Shown here piece after piece: positions 37,401 to 50,644 of a stretch of DNA of 64,000 nt; the stretch's first letter is position 1; every line of letters begins with the position of its first letter. The notes under the pieces were generated by a model. The model ran no database searches, was not told where the DNA came from, and saw only the letters and a list, made by a program, of their open reading frames with translations. A program made the translations under genes and the position numbers. This DNA is from Callipepla californica brunnescens (Eukaryota; Chordata; Aves; Galliformes; Odontophoridae). Location: NCBI GenBank assembly GCA_023055505.1, contig JALIRH010000018.1, forward strand, positions 12,136,146-12,200,145, read 5' to 3'.

Positions 37401-37979
37401 CTCTGAAGAAATGCACTTTTAGTTTTTAAGCAGACATGTAAATCTTCTTATTTTATTTTTAAATTTGGCCTTGTGTTATTTTGTAAACAATTTAATAAAT
37501 TAATGCAATAATTGTGGAAGAAATATCTAGAGTACACATGTGGTACTTAACATTTTTTCGTAACAAAATAAAACAAAACTCAGAAGAAGAAAAAGGGAAA
37601 CAAAAAAATATAGATGAATGAAAAATGTTCAACTAAAATTGAAAGGATGAGTATTTTTTTGCTGAGGCAGATAATATAACACTATGTTCAATTTGTACGT
37701 AAACTCCATCTGTTTTCAAAGATTTCAATTTGAAAAGACACAGTATGCAAAAAATAAAAAAATAAAAAACCTGCTAAATTTTATACATAACAAGGAATGC
37801 TTCATAAATACAAAATAATAATAATAACAATAACTATAATAATAATTATGGCTCACACTGACTGCTATAAGAGTTATGTGGTAGCAAATCTGATTTAAAT
37901 AAAGAATCAAAACCATTTACAGGTGATGAATGTATTAGCCAATATTTGGAAAGTGTGGCAGATATAATTTATCCTTTAA

Positions 37980-38050
37980 TAATTTATATATAATTTATAA
38001 TTATATGTTTTAAATATAACTTATAATTTTATAATTTATATATAATTTAT
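37980..38050. repeat. AT-only near-palindromic direct repeat
   Basis: The 19-mer TAATTTATATATAATTTAT occurs at 37980-37998 and again at 38032-38050. The surrounding 70 bp are almost entirely A/T and close to self-complementary. It lies just upstream of the hAT pseudogene. Confidence 0.75.
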
Positions 38051-38094
38051 CATCTACAAACAAATAAATGAGTTTTTCTATAATCAATTTTTCA

Positions 38095-39430
38095 CACCAG
38101 ACTGTAGTCAAGCAAACTGAAGAAACAGGAAAATCTATCAAAGGAAATATGGAGAGTAGAGATGCTAATTTTAAATTTTATGCTTTGGTGATAGATGAAA
38201 ATACTGATGCCATAGGTTGAGCTGAAACTGCAATTTTCATTAGTCATATTGATAACAAATAAGATGTTACTAAATAAATGGCTTCTTTGGTGTCACTGAA
38301 AGACACAACTAAATCTCCAAAACTGTATGAAGCAGTAAAAATTGTATAACAGCAATTTTCTTTAACCTTTTTCAACATATCTGGACTGATCGTGCCCTGG
38401 CAATGGTTGGTAAGAGAGAGTGACTTATAAAATTAACTGAAGATGAGGTAATTGACACCACCAATTTATGTTTGCTGAAATATCATGGCATCATACCCTA
38501 AGAAAATTTATGTGTGAAAGCTTTAAAAACTGGTAACGTCATGTAAATCAACATCAAAGCTGTGAATTTATAAAATCCAGGGACTGAATTATCACCAGTT
38601 CCAGGATTTCCTTAAGACTGTGGATGCTAATTATGAGGACACTGTTTACTTTTCTGAAGTAACATCGCTAAGTCAGGGTGAAATGTTTGAATGGATTTTG
38701 TGATCTGCAAAATGAAATCTAGTCATTTATGGAACCAAAAGGAAAATTCATGCCAAAATATGAAGATGAAGAATGGCTCACAGATTTAGCATTTTTGGTG
38801 GACTTGGCCACTCATTTAAAAGAGTTAAACATGCATCTTCAAGATGAAAATCAACATATCTGTGCTATGTTTCAAACCAAACAGCATTGAAAATAAAATT
38901 TAAACTATGGCAAGATCAAGGTATGGCAAATAATTTTATTCATTTTTAAACACTGGCTAAACACAGTCCTGTGAAAAGTGAAAAAGCAGGCAGCTTTGCT
39001 TTCTGTTTTGACAATGGAATTTGAGAATAAGGTTCAAAATTTCTGAAAAAATCATCAGTTTTATGGTATGACTATCACATAAATGCATTACCTGTGCATT
39101 TTCAAATACAATGTATGTAACTGAAACCATGTTTCAAATTAAAAATTTGACCATGTCTCTTTACTAGACTTCTATAAGACCTATGTTACCAGAGGAAAAT
39201 ATCCCTTGCTTCACAATCACACCTTATTGATATCTTCAATTTTTAGCAATACATACATTTGTGAACAGGTATTTTCAAGAATGAAGCACTGAAAAGGAAA
39301 AATAGATGAAAAATCTCTGATGAACACCTTCAGAACTCAGTAAGAATTGCAACTCTTTCTGTCAGATACTGATGCACTAGTTTCAAAAAGCAAGGTCAAA
39401 TATCCCACTAATTTTATCCTAGTTTGTACC
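38095..39430 (+). pseudogene. Fossil hAT (Charlie-type) transposase, heavily decayed
   Basis: Translating across frames gives an ordered series of blocks typical of hAT transposases and of the host genes derived from them (the GTF2IRD2/ZBED/FAM200/EPM2AIP1 kind). In order: FYALVIDENTDAIG (38176-38217), with the DE.TD block of the first catalytic Asp; then TDRALAMVGKRE at about 38390, corresponding to TDGAPAM with the second catalytic Asp but Gly changed to Arg; LCVKALKTGNVM (about 38510); YFSEV.SLSQGEMFEWIL (about 38650), equivalent to the TEVRWLSRG block with Trp and Arg lost; EEWLTDLAFLVDLATHLKEL (about 38770); and near the end LISSIFSNTYICEQVFSRMKH (about 39220-39290), the C-terminal hAT dimerisation signature. 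In-frame stops begin at 38218 and there are several frameshifts. The N-terminal BED finger and terminal inverted repeats are not seen. It is dead; whether it is a transposon relic or a pseudogene of a domesticated gene cannot be told here. Confidence 0.9.
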
Positions 39431-40549
39431 TGAAATTACACAACATACATAGCCTTGTTTTTATTTAGTAGAGCAGCAGCAACTTCTCCTAGGGGTATAT
39501 TTTAGCAGCAGAGTTTTTTCCATGTAAGGAAATTATACAACTGCTTGAAGAATCAAAAAAGAAAGCTTCTCTCTAAGGACAGTATCTAGAACAGTGTCTT
39601 TGAAAATCACGCTAAGAAAACTGCATTCAGAAAACATAGACATTTAGTCCATGCTTTTGAATTCTTGTGTTATAGAAAAAAATCTTTTCATGGTTACAAA
39701 GACAGAAAGAGAGAAGACTGCACAAGTTACAAATAGGACATAAATTTCTGCTATTCAGAGTACGTCTCTGCTCAGTGTCTACTAAACATATCCACTCTCT
39801 AAATGTATCTCCAAAACAAAACTATTTACAGGAAATATTCAGAAAACAGTCTTGATACTTTTCCGATTCAGATGACAGTGGAAAAATACACAATGTACAT
39901 ACAGTAAGCAATACCTATCTTAGAAGATTACATTTCAGTAAATTAAATCAAAGTATATCTCTGAAGAAATTAAATCACAAAATAAGATTGCACATTCAAA
40001 AAGTTTCTTTCTTCTGCAAGTGTGTTCTTAGCTATTGCTAGAAGAATACAAAAATATTTGTTATGTATTATGATGTAATTTTTGTTGTGCTTCTTTTATA
40101 AATTAAGATATCACGTAAAATTTGAAAGAAAATTTGTATTGGAGACAGAAATAAGATTCACAGAAGCACTGACATGACCTCAAATCCACATATTATATAG
40201 AGAATTAAAATAGTTTTTTATACTATAAGTTTTCATGAGAAAATTATTGTGATATATCTCAATTAGAATAATAAAGCTTCTGAATTAGCTCTTTCACTGA
40301 AACAAGTAGTGTTCACCATTTCATCATTATATGCTTCTGACATACAAAGCAATATAATTTACTTGATAAATTTTTCTACTAAGATTCTAAGATCATGGAA
40401 TGGCAATAAATAATATCAATTTTTTCAAAAAAATAGTAATGCACTTTAATAAAAAAATGTAATAATAATAATTAAAAAAAAACTTCTTAATTTTGAGTCA
40501 ATTTATGTTAAATTGGTCTTTTTTAGTCTATATTTGAAGATTTGAAGAC
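39431..40549. other. Unique AT-rich DNA
   Basis: No gene or repeat recognised. An ATA/A-rich patch lies at about 40440-40490. It may include the decayed 3' flank of the hAT element. Confidence 0.5.
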
Positions 40550-41302
40550 TAGAGGGCTGTGCAGACATTGACAGGCTGGAGAAGTGGACTGACAAAAAAT
40601 GTCATTAAGTTCAACAGGGTAAAGTGCAAAGGCCTGCACATGAGGAGGAACAACTCTGGGCACCAGGAGTCCTGGCAGACACCAAGCTGAATGAGTCAAC
40701 AATGTACCTTTGCTGCTAAGAAGACTAATGGTATTCTTGGTTGAATTAGGTACGGCTTCACCAGCAGATTGGCACTGGTGAGGCTGCACCTGGAATTCCA
40801 GGTGTTCAGTTCTGGGTCCAATTAGAGTACGAGAAATATAAACAGACTGGAAAAAGTCTAGTGGAAGGCCACAAAGATGAGAAAGGAATTAGAGCATCTC
40901 TTCTATAAGGATAAGATGGGACATCTGGAACTGTTCAGCTACGAGGAGGCTCAAGCAAGTGTTATCAATGTCCATAAATACCTGAAGGGATGACACAAAG
41001 GAGATGGAACTAGATTCTTTTCATTGGTGCCTATGACAGGACATGAGGTAAAGGAGACAAATTGGAACACAGGAGGTTCCCTTCAAACTTCCAAAAGCAC
41101 TTCTGAGCTGTACTGATGGCTGAGCGCTGGAATACAGTACTGTTTGGGCAGAAAGGCAGTAGAGCCTCCTTCATGCAGGATTGCATAAGCTGTCTGGAAA
41201 ACATGGTCCCAGACAACCTGCTCTAAATGTCTCTGCTTGAGCAGAAGAGCTGGACCAAATGAAATTCCAGAGGTGCCTTCCAACATTACCATTCTGTGAG
41301 TA
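40550..41302 (+). mobile_element. CR1 LINE, 5'-truncated, diverged
   Basis: Plus-strand CR1: 'gacattgacaggctggag', 'agttcaacagggtaaagtgc', 'ctggtgaggctgcacctg', 'ttcagttctgggtccaatta', 'cacaaagatgagaaaggaat', then a 3' UTR ending 'gaggtgccttccaacatta' and 'ccattctgtgag'. Numerous substitutions and small gaps. ORF2 pieces are scattered over frames with stops. An older copy than the one at 25848. Confidence 0.92.
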
Positions 41303-44300
41303 TATAAATTTTGAATGTTTATAAGTGATAAGCACTCTGGTTTACTATGTGAATTTTTGCCATGATAACATACAATAACATAACAATAATGGTTATTTTA
41401 TTTGCTCTTTATTTCCTTGCTAGATCTGCAAAGAAAAAAAGTTTACTATGTTCAGAGAACACAGACACTGGTGTCAATACTGTTTTAAAATGATCTATAT
41501 TATTGTGAAGTCATTCGTAACAAAACAAAAAAAGAAAAAAAAAGAAACCCCTTAATCTGTAAATGTTTTTCTTCTATATTTCCAAAAGCACTCCTCAGGG
41601 TTCTGAACTCTTCCTCTAAAAGATGTAATCAATGCTTTTTGATCTCCCGACACATCAAAAAATTTGTGTTGATTCAGAGAAGGAAGTGGAAGAGCGGGCA
41701 AAGGTATATTCAAAACTAGCAGCTCTGATATCAAAGGAGATCCTTGTCTATAACTGAAGGGAAAAATCTGCTTAGATTTACATATTCTGGAAAACATTTT
41801 TAGCTTTATTCTGAATGTATGTGTTCTTGAACTCGTATGAGAAAATCAACAACTGTTGTGAGATAATATAAAGATAATGAAAACTTTTCATTATAATTTG
41901 CAAAAAAAAAGAGAAAAAGGAATGAGGATCTGTATCATGGCTGATGTCAGTGTGTTAATTTGTAGCAGTCAAGAAACTCTCTAGTTCCCCAGTAAATCTA
42001 CTCTGTTTAACAAGATATACTTTATTTTAATAATATCCTTTATGCAAATAGAAGAAAACAAAATGAAACAAACAAACAAAAAAATCAGGACTGTAATTTA
42101 TGTTCATCAGCTATATGCTAGTGTACCTATTAATAGGATTGCTCTATAGACCTCAGTGATGGTGCTGACTATAAGTAAAAACTTCATCTGATCAATGAAG
42201 GCTTGGACTCCAATATTAGATTTCCATGATAAATAGAAAATGTCCAGGGGAGGGTTTATTTTGTTTGTCTGCATGTTTGTTTTTTCGTTTGTTTAAATTT
42301 TCCTCTCATTATTTTTCCCACAAAGAATATTAGAAAAATATTTTAAAAACTGGAGAACATAATAATTATACTCTATATTTATTATACCCATCTGTTACAC
42401 ACTGAACAAGACATTTATTTTTAAGCTGTTTCCTCAGAATTTCGTAGAAGTAAGAACAATAGGACACATACTTGATTTTGATTCTCTTTCAGGGGAAAAA
42501 GAATGCATAATGAGTTTATTATATGCAGAAGAATTATACATAAACATCCATTTCCCCGTAGATAGCTCAGTCTATGAATTGATCTCATTCATCTCATGAT
42601 TTCTTTAAACTTGGTACTGATACAGTTCTGGGGTTTGTCTTTGAGAAAACAGCTGCAGAAACCATGAGTGCTCATTCCTCCTTCTCATATAAAGTATATT
42701 TAGAGTAAGTTATTATTTTATGTTCTTTATTTTTCATTCTACATAAACGAGAATTTTATGACAGAAGAAAAAGTAATCTAAATAGTCTTCATTTTATTTT
42801 TGAATTAAGTTTATTACTTAAGTGTCACAAGTCTTTCTTGGATATGGAAATATTGCTGTTCAATTCAGCTTTTTAAACTAGTATTTAATTTGTTTTTGTT
42901 CCCTCTGCCAGGTGTCTGCTAATGTTATGACCTTTTCATTATGAAATTTCTAACAACGTTTTCACAACACTTCAAGTGACATTTCTGTCAGCTTCTTCAT
43001 ATGAAACGGATTTTTTCCTTCTGTTCAATATTAAGAATATGTTTATAAGAACTTCAGCAGCCATCTTTGAATGGATTGATAAAAAGTGCAGTAAACAACT
43101 AGTCCAAACCAAACTTTCCAACGAAATTAATGATGTTCAATACAAGCCACCAAGAGTTGCAGCTGTACAATGACAGCCATGTGATATATACAATAAATGT
43201 TCACATACTACTCTTCCACAAGGTGGAAGTGTCTTTACTTAATTCTGTGGTTCCAGACAAACTTTCTTGTTGCTCATCCTAAAGGTTCCTTGTCTCATAG
43301 TCCTGTATTAGTGAACAGCTATTCCAAAATGTATGACAAAAATCAGAATTTTTGTACTTAATCCTTTCTATTAGCAATTAATTTTATAGAGGCTTCAAGA
43401 GGTTTTGAAGGTTCTGTCACAGCATTTTTATCTGTTTGATTTTAAGCATTTCTCAGGGGATTAGTTTTATAACTATGGCAAATACACAAATCTCCCAAAA
43501 TGAATCCCATTCAGTTCTACAGATACCAGTCTGAAGGAGGTCTTTTGTTTTATTTCAAAGAATACAGAGAAACTATACTTAAATTAAGACAGTGTGTACC
43601 TGTGAGTATGAGTATCTGAATCTGTCATTTACTAGGTTTAAACAGGGCAATGTCAGATAAAAGTGAACTAAAATTCAGACTTATCTAAAACTGAACATTC
43701 TCCAGTAAGCAATTCATGCTATAGCGACACTGAGCTATCAAAAAGATAAACAGAAAAATGCACTTATGAGAAACAGTCTTGATAAAAAAAAATATGACTA
43801 AAAATCAAAATCACATACACTTTTCTTGTAGGAAATGTCACTTGAAACAATACTGTAGTTCATTGATTGCATTAATGATCTTAAAAGTAAATAAAATCAA
43901 GGTGAAAATAGTAGATAATGTCCTATCTAAAATGAATATATAGTTTCATAAAATATACAATATATATATATTTTTTTTAAATCAAAGCTTTCAGACTGTA
44001 GTACCTGTTTTGCTTAGTAATTAACTTACTATCCTTATAATGCAACATACCACAGCATAGTATGAGGAAACAATTTCCTGGTAAAACCTTCCACATAACA
44101 AATGACTCATGTCATCAGGTATCAACAGATGGGAATTATATTCATGACTTCCTCTGAGAAAAAGTTCATATTTGCCAAACTCATGCTCAATTTAGCACTA
44201 AAGAAAACACAAAGCAAAGGGTAATGTTTTAGTGAACAGTGCATCTCTTTTCAGTACCTTGCCATGTCAAAGGAAAGTTAGTTAACTCAGAAAAGGGTTA

Positions 44301-44633
44301 GATTTACCCCAGGTATACAAACCAGATCTGCATTTTAGAGCTGTTCAGCATGCACTTCCAGCAGTCATAAGGTTGATTAACTCTCTTTCTGTAGTATGTA
44401 ACATGAGCAACAGTTTCTCAGCAGTATTCCTCTCTCTCTTCTCAAAATGACAATTACAGTTCTTCTAAGACTGTTCCTACTGCTTTATTTTCTGCTCTGT
44501 CTATTGACTTTTCTAACCTTCCAACAGCATTCACTTGCCTTTTCTTTATATGCATAATGCTTTAACTTACATTCAGACTACAACACAAATTCTGATCTCC
44601 ATATAGTAAAATCAAAAACACTATGTTAAAAAC

Positions 44634-44653
44634 AAAGTAAAACAAAACAAAAC

Positions 44654-44685
<32 letters not shown>

Positions 44686-44722
44686 AACAACCAAAGAAGC
44701 AACAACAACAAAAAAACAACAC
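44634..44722. repeat. (AAAAC)n microsatellite with AAC extension
   Basis: About ten AAAAC units with slips to AAAAAC, passing into AAC/AACAAC units. Confidence 0.92.
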
Positions 44723-46255
44723 ACCACAGCCACAGTAAATCTACTAGAAGCGTATTAGATTCAGACTGTGTAATTTTGATTGAAATGAGACCTATATTTT
44801 TATAGGCATTTTTATATTTCAGCTTTTTACGTCAAGGAAAAGCACGATGGGCCAAGTTTATGTTTAGTGGAACTACAAAAATGTTGCTGAATTCTACTAG
44901 AAGTTAGATGTTGTCTTCAAAATCTTTATAAAAAAGAAAAAAACCAGTCTTTTTTTCTTGTGAAATTAAGATTGTGGCCACCTCCTCCAGCCGCTTCAAG
45001 ACAGGACCACTCCTGTCTAGCAGCTGGGGCCCAGATCAGAGCCAGGGAACCAGTGATCACTGTTCACAGTGGGGGATGTGAATGCTTCACTACACATACA
45101 TAGAGGGAAAAGAGTATGAATGCACAAGAGATAGTTAAGACAAGATTTAATGAGAAACTACATGAGAAAAAACTGCAGAAACCAAGTGCAGGATAAATAT
45201 AAATATAAATATACTGACTGGCTGTGTTTCATACATGATGAACCATTTTATAACCTACTGAGAAAGGTCTTTAAACTATGGCTTACATGAAGAAAGTGTA
45301 TTTAGGAAGGGGTCCACAGAAAGAAGTAAACATTCTCTTCTTTGGCCAGTGAAAGAATACAGTCTTAAATACTGTATTTGAAAACAAGAAAAATATTCCA
45401 GATATTGTCCCATATTATTGCATAGAAGAGAACTCTGATCCACCTTTCAAGCATTATATGGGGAGTATAAGTTGTGTAGGGGTACATGTGCTATATATCT
45501 TTTACAAAGAGTATAGATTAATGTAATAAAACTCCTGTGTGCAATATTGTAGTATGTTGCTTCTTTTTAGCAATAAAATTTGGTGTTTTTAGAATAAAGA
45601 ATCATCAGTTAAAATTATATTGTCAATACATACATGTAGCTTATATTTCAAAAATATTGCTGATGTTTAGCAATTCCACAGCAAAAAAAGAGCAAGTTCA
45701 TTAACATTTTATATAACATTTTCCTATCTAGTTTAATTACTGATTTGTGCAAATATAATTCTTCATCTTAAAAACATTTATTTGTGATTGCCTTCTAAAA
45801 TCTAACTTTCAGCATGAATGCACTTCTCTGGGTTTAATAACTCTGAAGCTACTTAAACTGTTGGCTTAAGTATTAGGCCACATCAATACAAAGGAACTAA
45901 TAAACAAATTGTTTAATTCAAAATTCAGGTACATCTGAATCAACATTAAAAAATCTATTACAAGTGATGACTTATTTGATCATTATTTTTTTTATCCTTT
46001 GTACTTTATCTTTTTTTTTATAGCTTCCTTTAAAAAAGAATTCTTCCTCAGCTTATCAATGGCATTCCTTGAGAGGTTTTACAAGTACATACTTTTGAAA
46101 ATAAAAACAGCATTTTCCTATTGATTAAGGAGAAAAAATCACTTTAAAAAAGTTAATAAGCAAAATGGTTTTGCAAAATATACTTTCTGAGATAGTCTGA
46201 GCTTCTGTTGGAAGAACTGCATCATAATATTTTTTACTTTTAAGGGTAATAAAAT

Positions 46256-46318
46256 ACCCTTTTCTTGCCTTGCTTTGCCTTGCCTTGCCTTTTTCCTTGT
46301 CTTTCCTTGCCTTTCATT
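46256..46318. repeat. Degenerate (CCTTG)n pyrimidine-rich repeat
   Basis: Repeated CTTGC/CCTTG/TTTGC pentamers, almost pure pyrimidine apart from one G per unit. Imperfect, so an old tract. Confidence 0.85.
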
Positions 46319-47139
46319 TTTGCCTCTTGTTTTTTCCCTCCAGATGTTCTTTCATATTGCAGAGGATGCTTTTCTCTTGTAGTTCAGTGAGGAAAGCATA
46401 AAGGACTTATTGAAGAATCTGTTCAAATGCTTGACTGATATTTGAATTAGAGGTTTGGGGTTTATGAGACACAGCATTCCATCATTTTACCAAAAATGAA
46501 TATAAAATTGTAAGTTTCCGCACTAAGCCTTTATTGCTTTCTCATTTATAAACCAAACCAAGTTTTTGGAATGCAGAATGCATATTTCACCACAATTTCT
46601 GAAAAGTTATTAATAAGAGAGTTAAACTGTGGGTACTGAAAATTTGATAACTCCACACAGGAGTCATAGATCTTACATATATGGCCATGCAACATCTTTT
46701 GGAAATTATAGTGAGAAGCAGAACATTTTTATTTTTCAATCGTTGCATTTATTACAAAATTTCAGAGTGCTTCAGTAAGCTTTTGGAAGTTTCTGATCTG
46801 ATTGCCTTGGAAAACTATACTGTTCACAGGAGCATAAAAAAAGATAAAAAATTCACCTTCAGTAATTTACCAATATGTTTCACACATGAGCAGAAGAAAG
46901 GTGATCAGATAAGCTGATTCTTATACTTGTATCATGATGAAAAATCTAAGGGATTTATCTCACCCACATGCATGCAGAAATCACAAAGTGAGTTTATATT
47001 ATCCTGTGATACACAAGGACATGGAGGCCTTGTTTCCTAAGATCCCCACTTATTATATATGAACACAAATTACCACTAGTACTATTGTTATTATTAGCAC
47101 TAAGTACTATAAGACAAATATGTGTATATATACCTAAAT

Positions 47140-47655
47140 AGAATTATAGAATAATTTTGCTCGGAAAAGACCCTTAAGATCAAGCCAAACCATCAACCTA
47201 ACAGAACCCATCATTAAATCACGTCCCTTAGAGCCATGTCCACATATCTCTTAAATACTTCCACTGATTGTTACTCCACCACTTCCCTGGGCAGCCTGTT
47301 TCAGTGCCTAATCACCTTTCTGTGAAGAAAGTCTTCCTGATATCTAGTTTAAACAACTTGAAGCCTTTTCTTGTGTCCTATCACATGTCACCAGATAAAA
47401 GAGTCCAGCACCATCCTCCCTACAACCTCCTTTCAGGTAGCTCTACAGGCCAATGAGATCTCCCCTCAGCCTCCTTTTCTCCAGACTAAAGAATCCTAAT
47501 TCCCTCCACTTTTTAATTCCTTCAACAGTTTTGTTGTGCTTCTCAGCACATGTTCCAGAAACTCAATATCTTTTAGTGAGAGACTCAAGATTGAACACAG
47601 TATTCAAGGTGCAGTCTCACTAGTGCTACTGGTGAGACAATCACTTCCCTAAACA
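47140..47655 (-). mobile_element. CR1 LINE 3' fragment
   Basis: Minus-strand CR1 starting at the 3' tail ('agaattatagaataatttt'), then 'cttccactgattgttactcc', 'cttccctgggcagcctgttt', 'cctcagcctccttttctcc', 'gaacacagtattcaaggtg', ending near 'gacaatcacttccctaaac'. It carries ORF2 tail sequence with stops. Confidence 0.93.
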
Positions 47656-49332
47656 TATAGGGATATAAATCACATGTATTTTCTAAACATGTGGATATAA
47701 AGGTATTACAGATGTTACCAGGAAACACATATGTAACAGGTATTAATGATGTAGCACAGGTTAACAGCAACAGCAATTGATGGTATTAGAAAGTCAATAT
47801 GAAGACAGAAAATAAGTAATATAGCAGTAGATATGCCCTGTGAATGACTCTAGGTTCAACAGACTTATCAGGAATATTATGACAGTATCTACGCATATAC
47901 AGAAGAATACTGTAACAGCAAACATACTTGTTACAGATGTTCACTCTTACTACATCTACACTCATGTCAGGATTTACCAAAACCAAGAACAGACTTACAG
48001 CAACTACACATATTAAAATTATGTTTATATATTTGTATATATATGTAAAACAGATACACCAGATGGGGTTTCTATGTCATAACAATCTCAAGGAAGTTTA
48101 ATTAAGAAACTGATATTAGAGAGGTGACTGGTCTAAAAGGGTCTAAAACCAATTTCAGAACAGACTACCCACTCCCAGGAATAGGCCAAGAAGCAAGACT
48201 TAAGTAAGGGACAGAGTCTCGCTTTGAATTTGATCCATGACGTGAGGTGTGGAGCGTCACAGAATTTAGGACTTGGTGTCACAGAGGTAACCTGACAATT
48301 CAGCAAAGCTGAAATCTGTTTGATGAGAACTAAAAAATAATAGTAATAAAGATGACTCTTAGCAGAATGGAAATTTTCTCAGAGAAGCTCTAACTTGGGT
48401 AAAAATCAAGCCCTTTTGCCTTAATAGGTGATAAGAAGCCAGCTATATGTGAAACCAATGAGAGTTGTTCATTTCAGGCCTCTCCCTGAAATAGATAGGA
48501 AATGATGTATCTTGCCTTTTTTTATCTTCTTTAATCAAATTTTTATTTCTCACATCAGTTACCAGTTTCTCTGTTGTTAAATTGTTCCTAGGTTTCTTGT
48601 TTTTTTAATGGTATCTTCAGGGTCCCTCTGATATGAGATTTTCAGCTGCATTTCGAGGATGTTCCTGATTCCCAGACCAAGCTCTTAGGTTTAAGTTCAA
48701 GTTCCCAGGACTGGTTAATGAGTTTTCAAGCTGGCAGACATTTTCTCCTATTTGTATTCAGTAGTCATATAAGAACTTTTCTCGTTACAGCCAGGTAACT
48801 TCTGAAACAGCTCTCATCAAATTGGTGAAGCATTTTAGCATTTTAACACTGCAGTTTCTATGGAGGTGCTTCCCTGTAAATCTTTCTATGTAAATCAAAC
48901 CTATGCAAACTGTGTGCATTCCATGGTAATTCATTACTTATCCATGATAAACAAATTACTCTGGCAAATTACCCACCGTTCTAATCGCAGTTATATTACT
49001 GACGAGTTTAACATAGACAGATTCATTGCTAGAGATAAGACTTTTTGTTGTTGTTGTTGTTCTGAAAGGCAAAAAACTTTTCTGATAGCTGTGTATCATG
49101 GAATGCTGATCATCTGTAATGTTCAGTATTTGTACTTTATCTTTCCAAAATGTAATTTAGTTTCCAAACCTAAAACTTCTCACTGAATTGAAGCAGCAAA
49201 GCCATTGCTTCAGGCTAAATTAGATTTGTTAACTCTTCTCAATAGAACAGGAATACAGATGATGTATGCGAAATGCATACAGAGTCCAGCATTTGCAGCA
49301 TCTAAAAATGCTGCCAAATTCATTCACATTTG

Positions 49333-49367
49333 TGTATATATATATATATACAGAGAGAGAGAGAGGA
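49333..49367. repeat. (TA)n(GA)n compound microsatellite
   Basis: TGTG followed by about eight TA units, then CA and six to seven GA units. Confidence 0.92.
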
Positions 49368-50615
49368 TTTTAAAAATAAATTTGAATACTTAAAGTAAAT
49401 TACTGCATTGGTACTTTTTGTGAAATATATGGAGACATTCATATTTGAAAAATTGTTCAATTTTGTAACATTCTACTGATTTTTCCAGCTTTTGCCCAGT
49501 ATTATTTATTTTCAAATGTTCATTGTGTCATTTCAACATGTGTATGATAACTGGTTTTATAGCCATATGGCCAGCTTCCGAAGTGCCTTGAATTCATGGG
49601 TTCTACAAATTAGAGGTGCACTTTGGAGGAAAAATACCTTAAGTAGTCAGCAGTGGACTGAATCAGTCAATGAAGTGTGAGCAGACAATAGCTTTGATAT
49701 GATCTGTTGCTGGTTAGCTGGGCTTATTTTATGCTAAAGTGCCCTGTGAATATATAGCCTTTTTGTTCATTCTGTCTGACATTTTGACCCGTGTTAATAA
49801 ATCCAATTTGGGAGCAGCTTTTCTGGAATGTTCCTTGCAGCGAAATCCAGTGGGCTGAATTGCCAGGCTGAAATAATAGTTCTGTATCTGGCAGGCTTTT
49901 CTCTGATATCTTATTGACTGTCTACACTAATAAATCTTCAAGTACGCTTGTGTACCTCAACTGCAGCGGTACCATCTTGACAACTTGTTCTACTCCCATT
50001 TATCATAATCAAATGTCATGCTTTGCAATTGCCCAAGGCAAGTTCACGTATTTGAGCCCAAAACATGATTATTCAGCAGATGGGCTTTGTGTTTTGTGTG
50101 ACTCATGCTGAGGTCTTAGATTTTAATGAATCGCATAGACTAAAGAGTGTCCAGTCCCATCTGGATAGCACTCACTCCAGTGCACAAACATTTGTGAGAA
50201 CAAATCAAGGGAAAGGGGACATTTAGCAGTGATCCAGCATCACAGCACAGAAAAGAGATTGAGCTGAGATATGTTAATGCAAGGAAAAATAAAATTGACT
50301 ACTTTCCCTAATCTGAAGGGCTAAATAGTATTTAAGACAGAGTTATGATTATCAAATCATATACTGTAGAAATCTTAACATTCTTTCAGATTGTTTCACA
50401 TGTATAGAGTAATTACAGCACCAATCGAGAGCAGACACATTTTAAATATGAAACTGAGATATTCAAATCAGAGACAATGTGTAAATTAAAAAATAAACTA
50501 ATAAAACATTTGTAATGGTGTATCCCTTGTTTCAAAGAAATAACATTTGATAGAAACTAACCTGCTATAGATGGACAATAAATAATTATTTTTATTAAAT
50601 AAAAGCAAATATACT

Positions 50616-50644
50616 GTATATACACACACACATATATATATAGT
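50616..50644. repeat. (AC)n(AT)n compound microsatellite
   Basis: Tandem AC units flanked on both sides by AT units. Confidence 0.9.

Larger units (their letters stand above)
29814..38094. other. About 8.3 kb of unique AT-rich DNA, no gene recognised
   Basis: The longest repeat-poor stretch in the window. It contains poly-T at 31210-31234, (AAAC)n at 31385-31418, trinucleotide ATA/AAT tracts near 37806-37850, and an AT-rich near-palindromic patch at 37980-38050. Open frames are 60-94 codons and motif-free. Two short segments with acceptor and donor consensus on both sides (33191-33230 and 33440-33485) are described under findings. Confidence 0.55.
41303..47139. other. About 5.8 kb of unique DNA, no gene recognised
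   Basis: It contains (AAAAC)n at 44636-44690 and a CCTTG/CTTTG pentamer tract at 46256-46318. A GC-richer patch at 44975-45080 is unassigned. The 81-, 65- and 78-codon frames at 41552-41797 (-), 42976-43173 (+) and 46681-46917 (+) carry no known motif. Confidence 0.55.

Noticed and set aside
48140..48330. A somewhat GC-richer stretch that might be an LTR
   Set aside because: No TG...CA ends, duplication, polyadenylation arrangement or family landmark could be established.
48860..49186. A 108-codon frame with a run of Cys
   Set aside because: The Cys run is a (TTG)n microsatellite read in one frame; there is no other motif.
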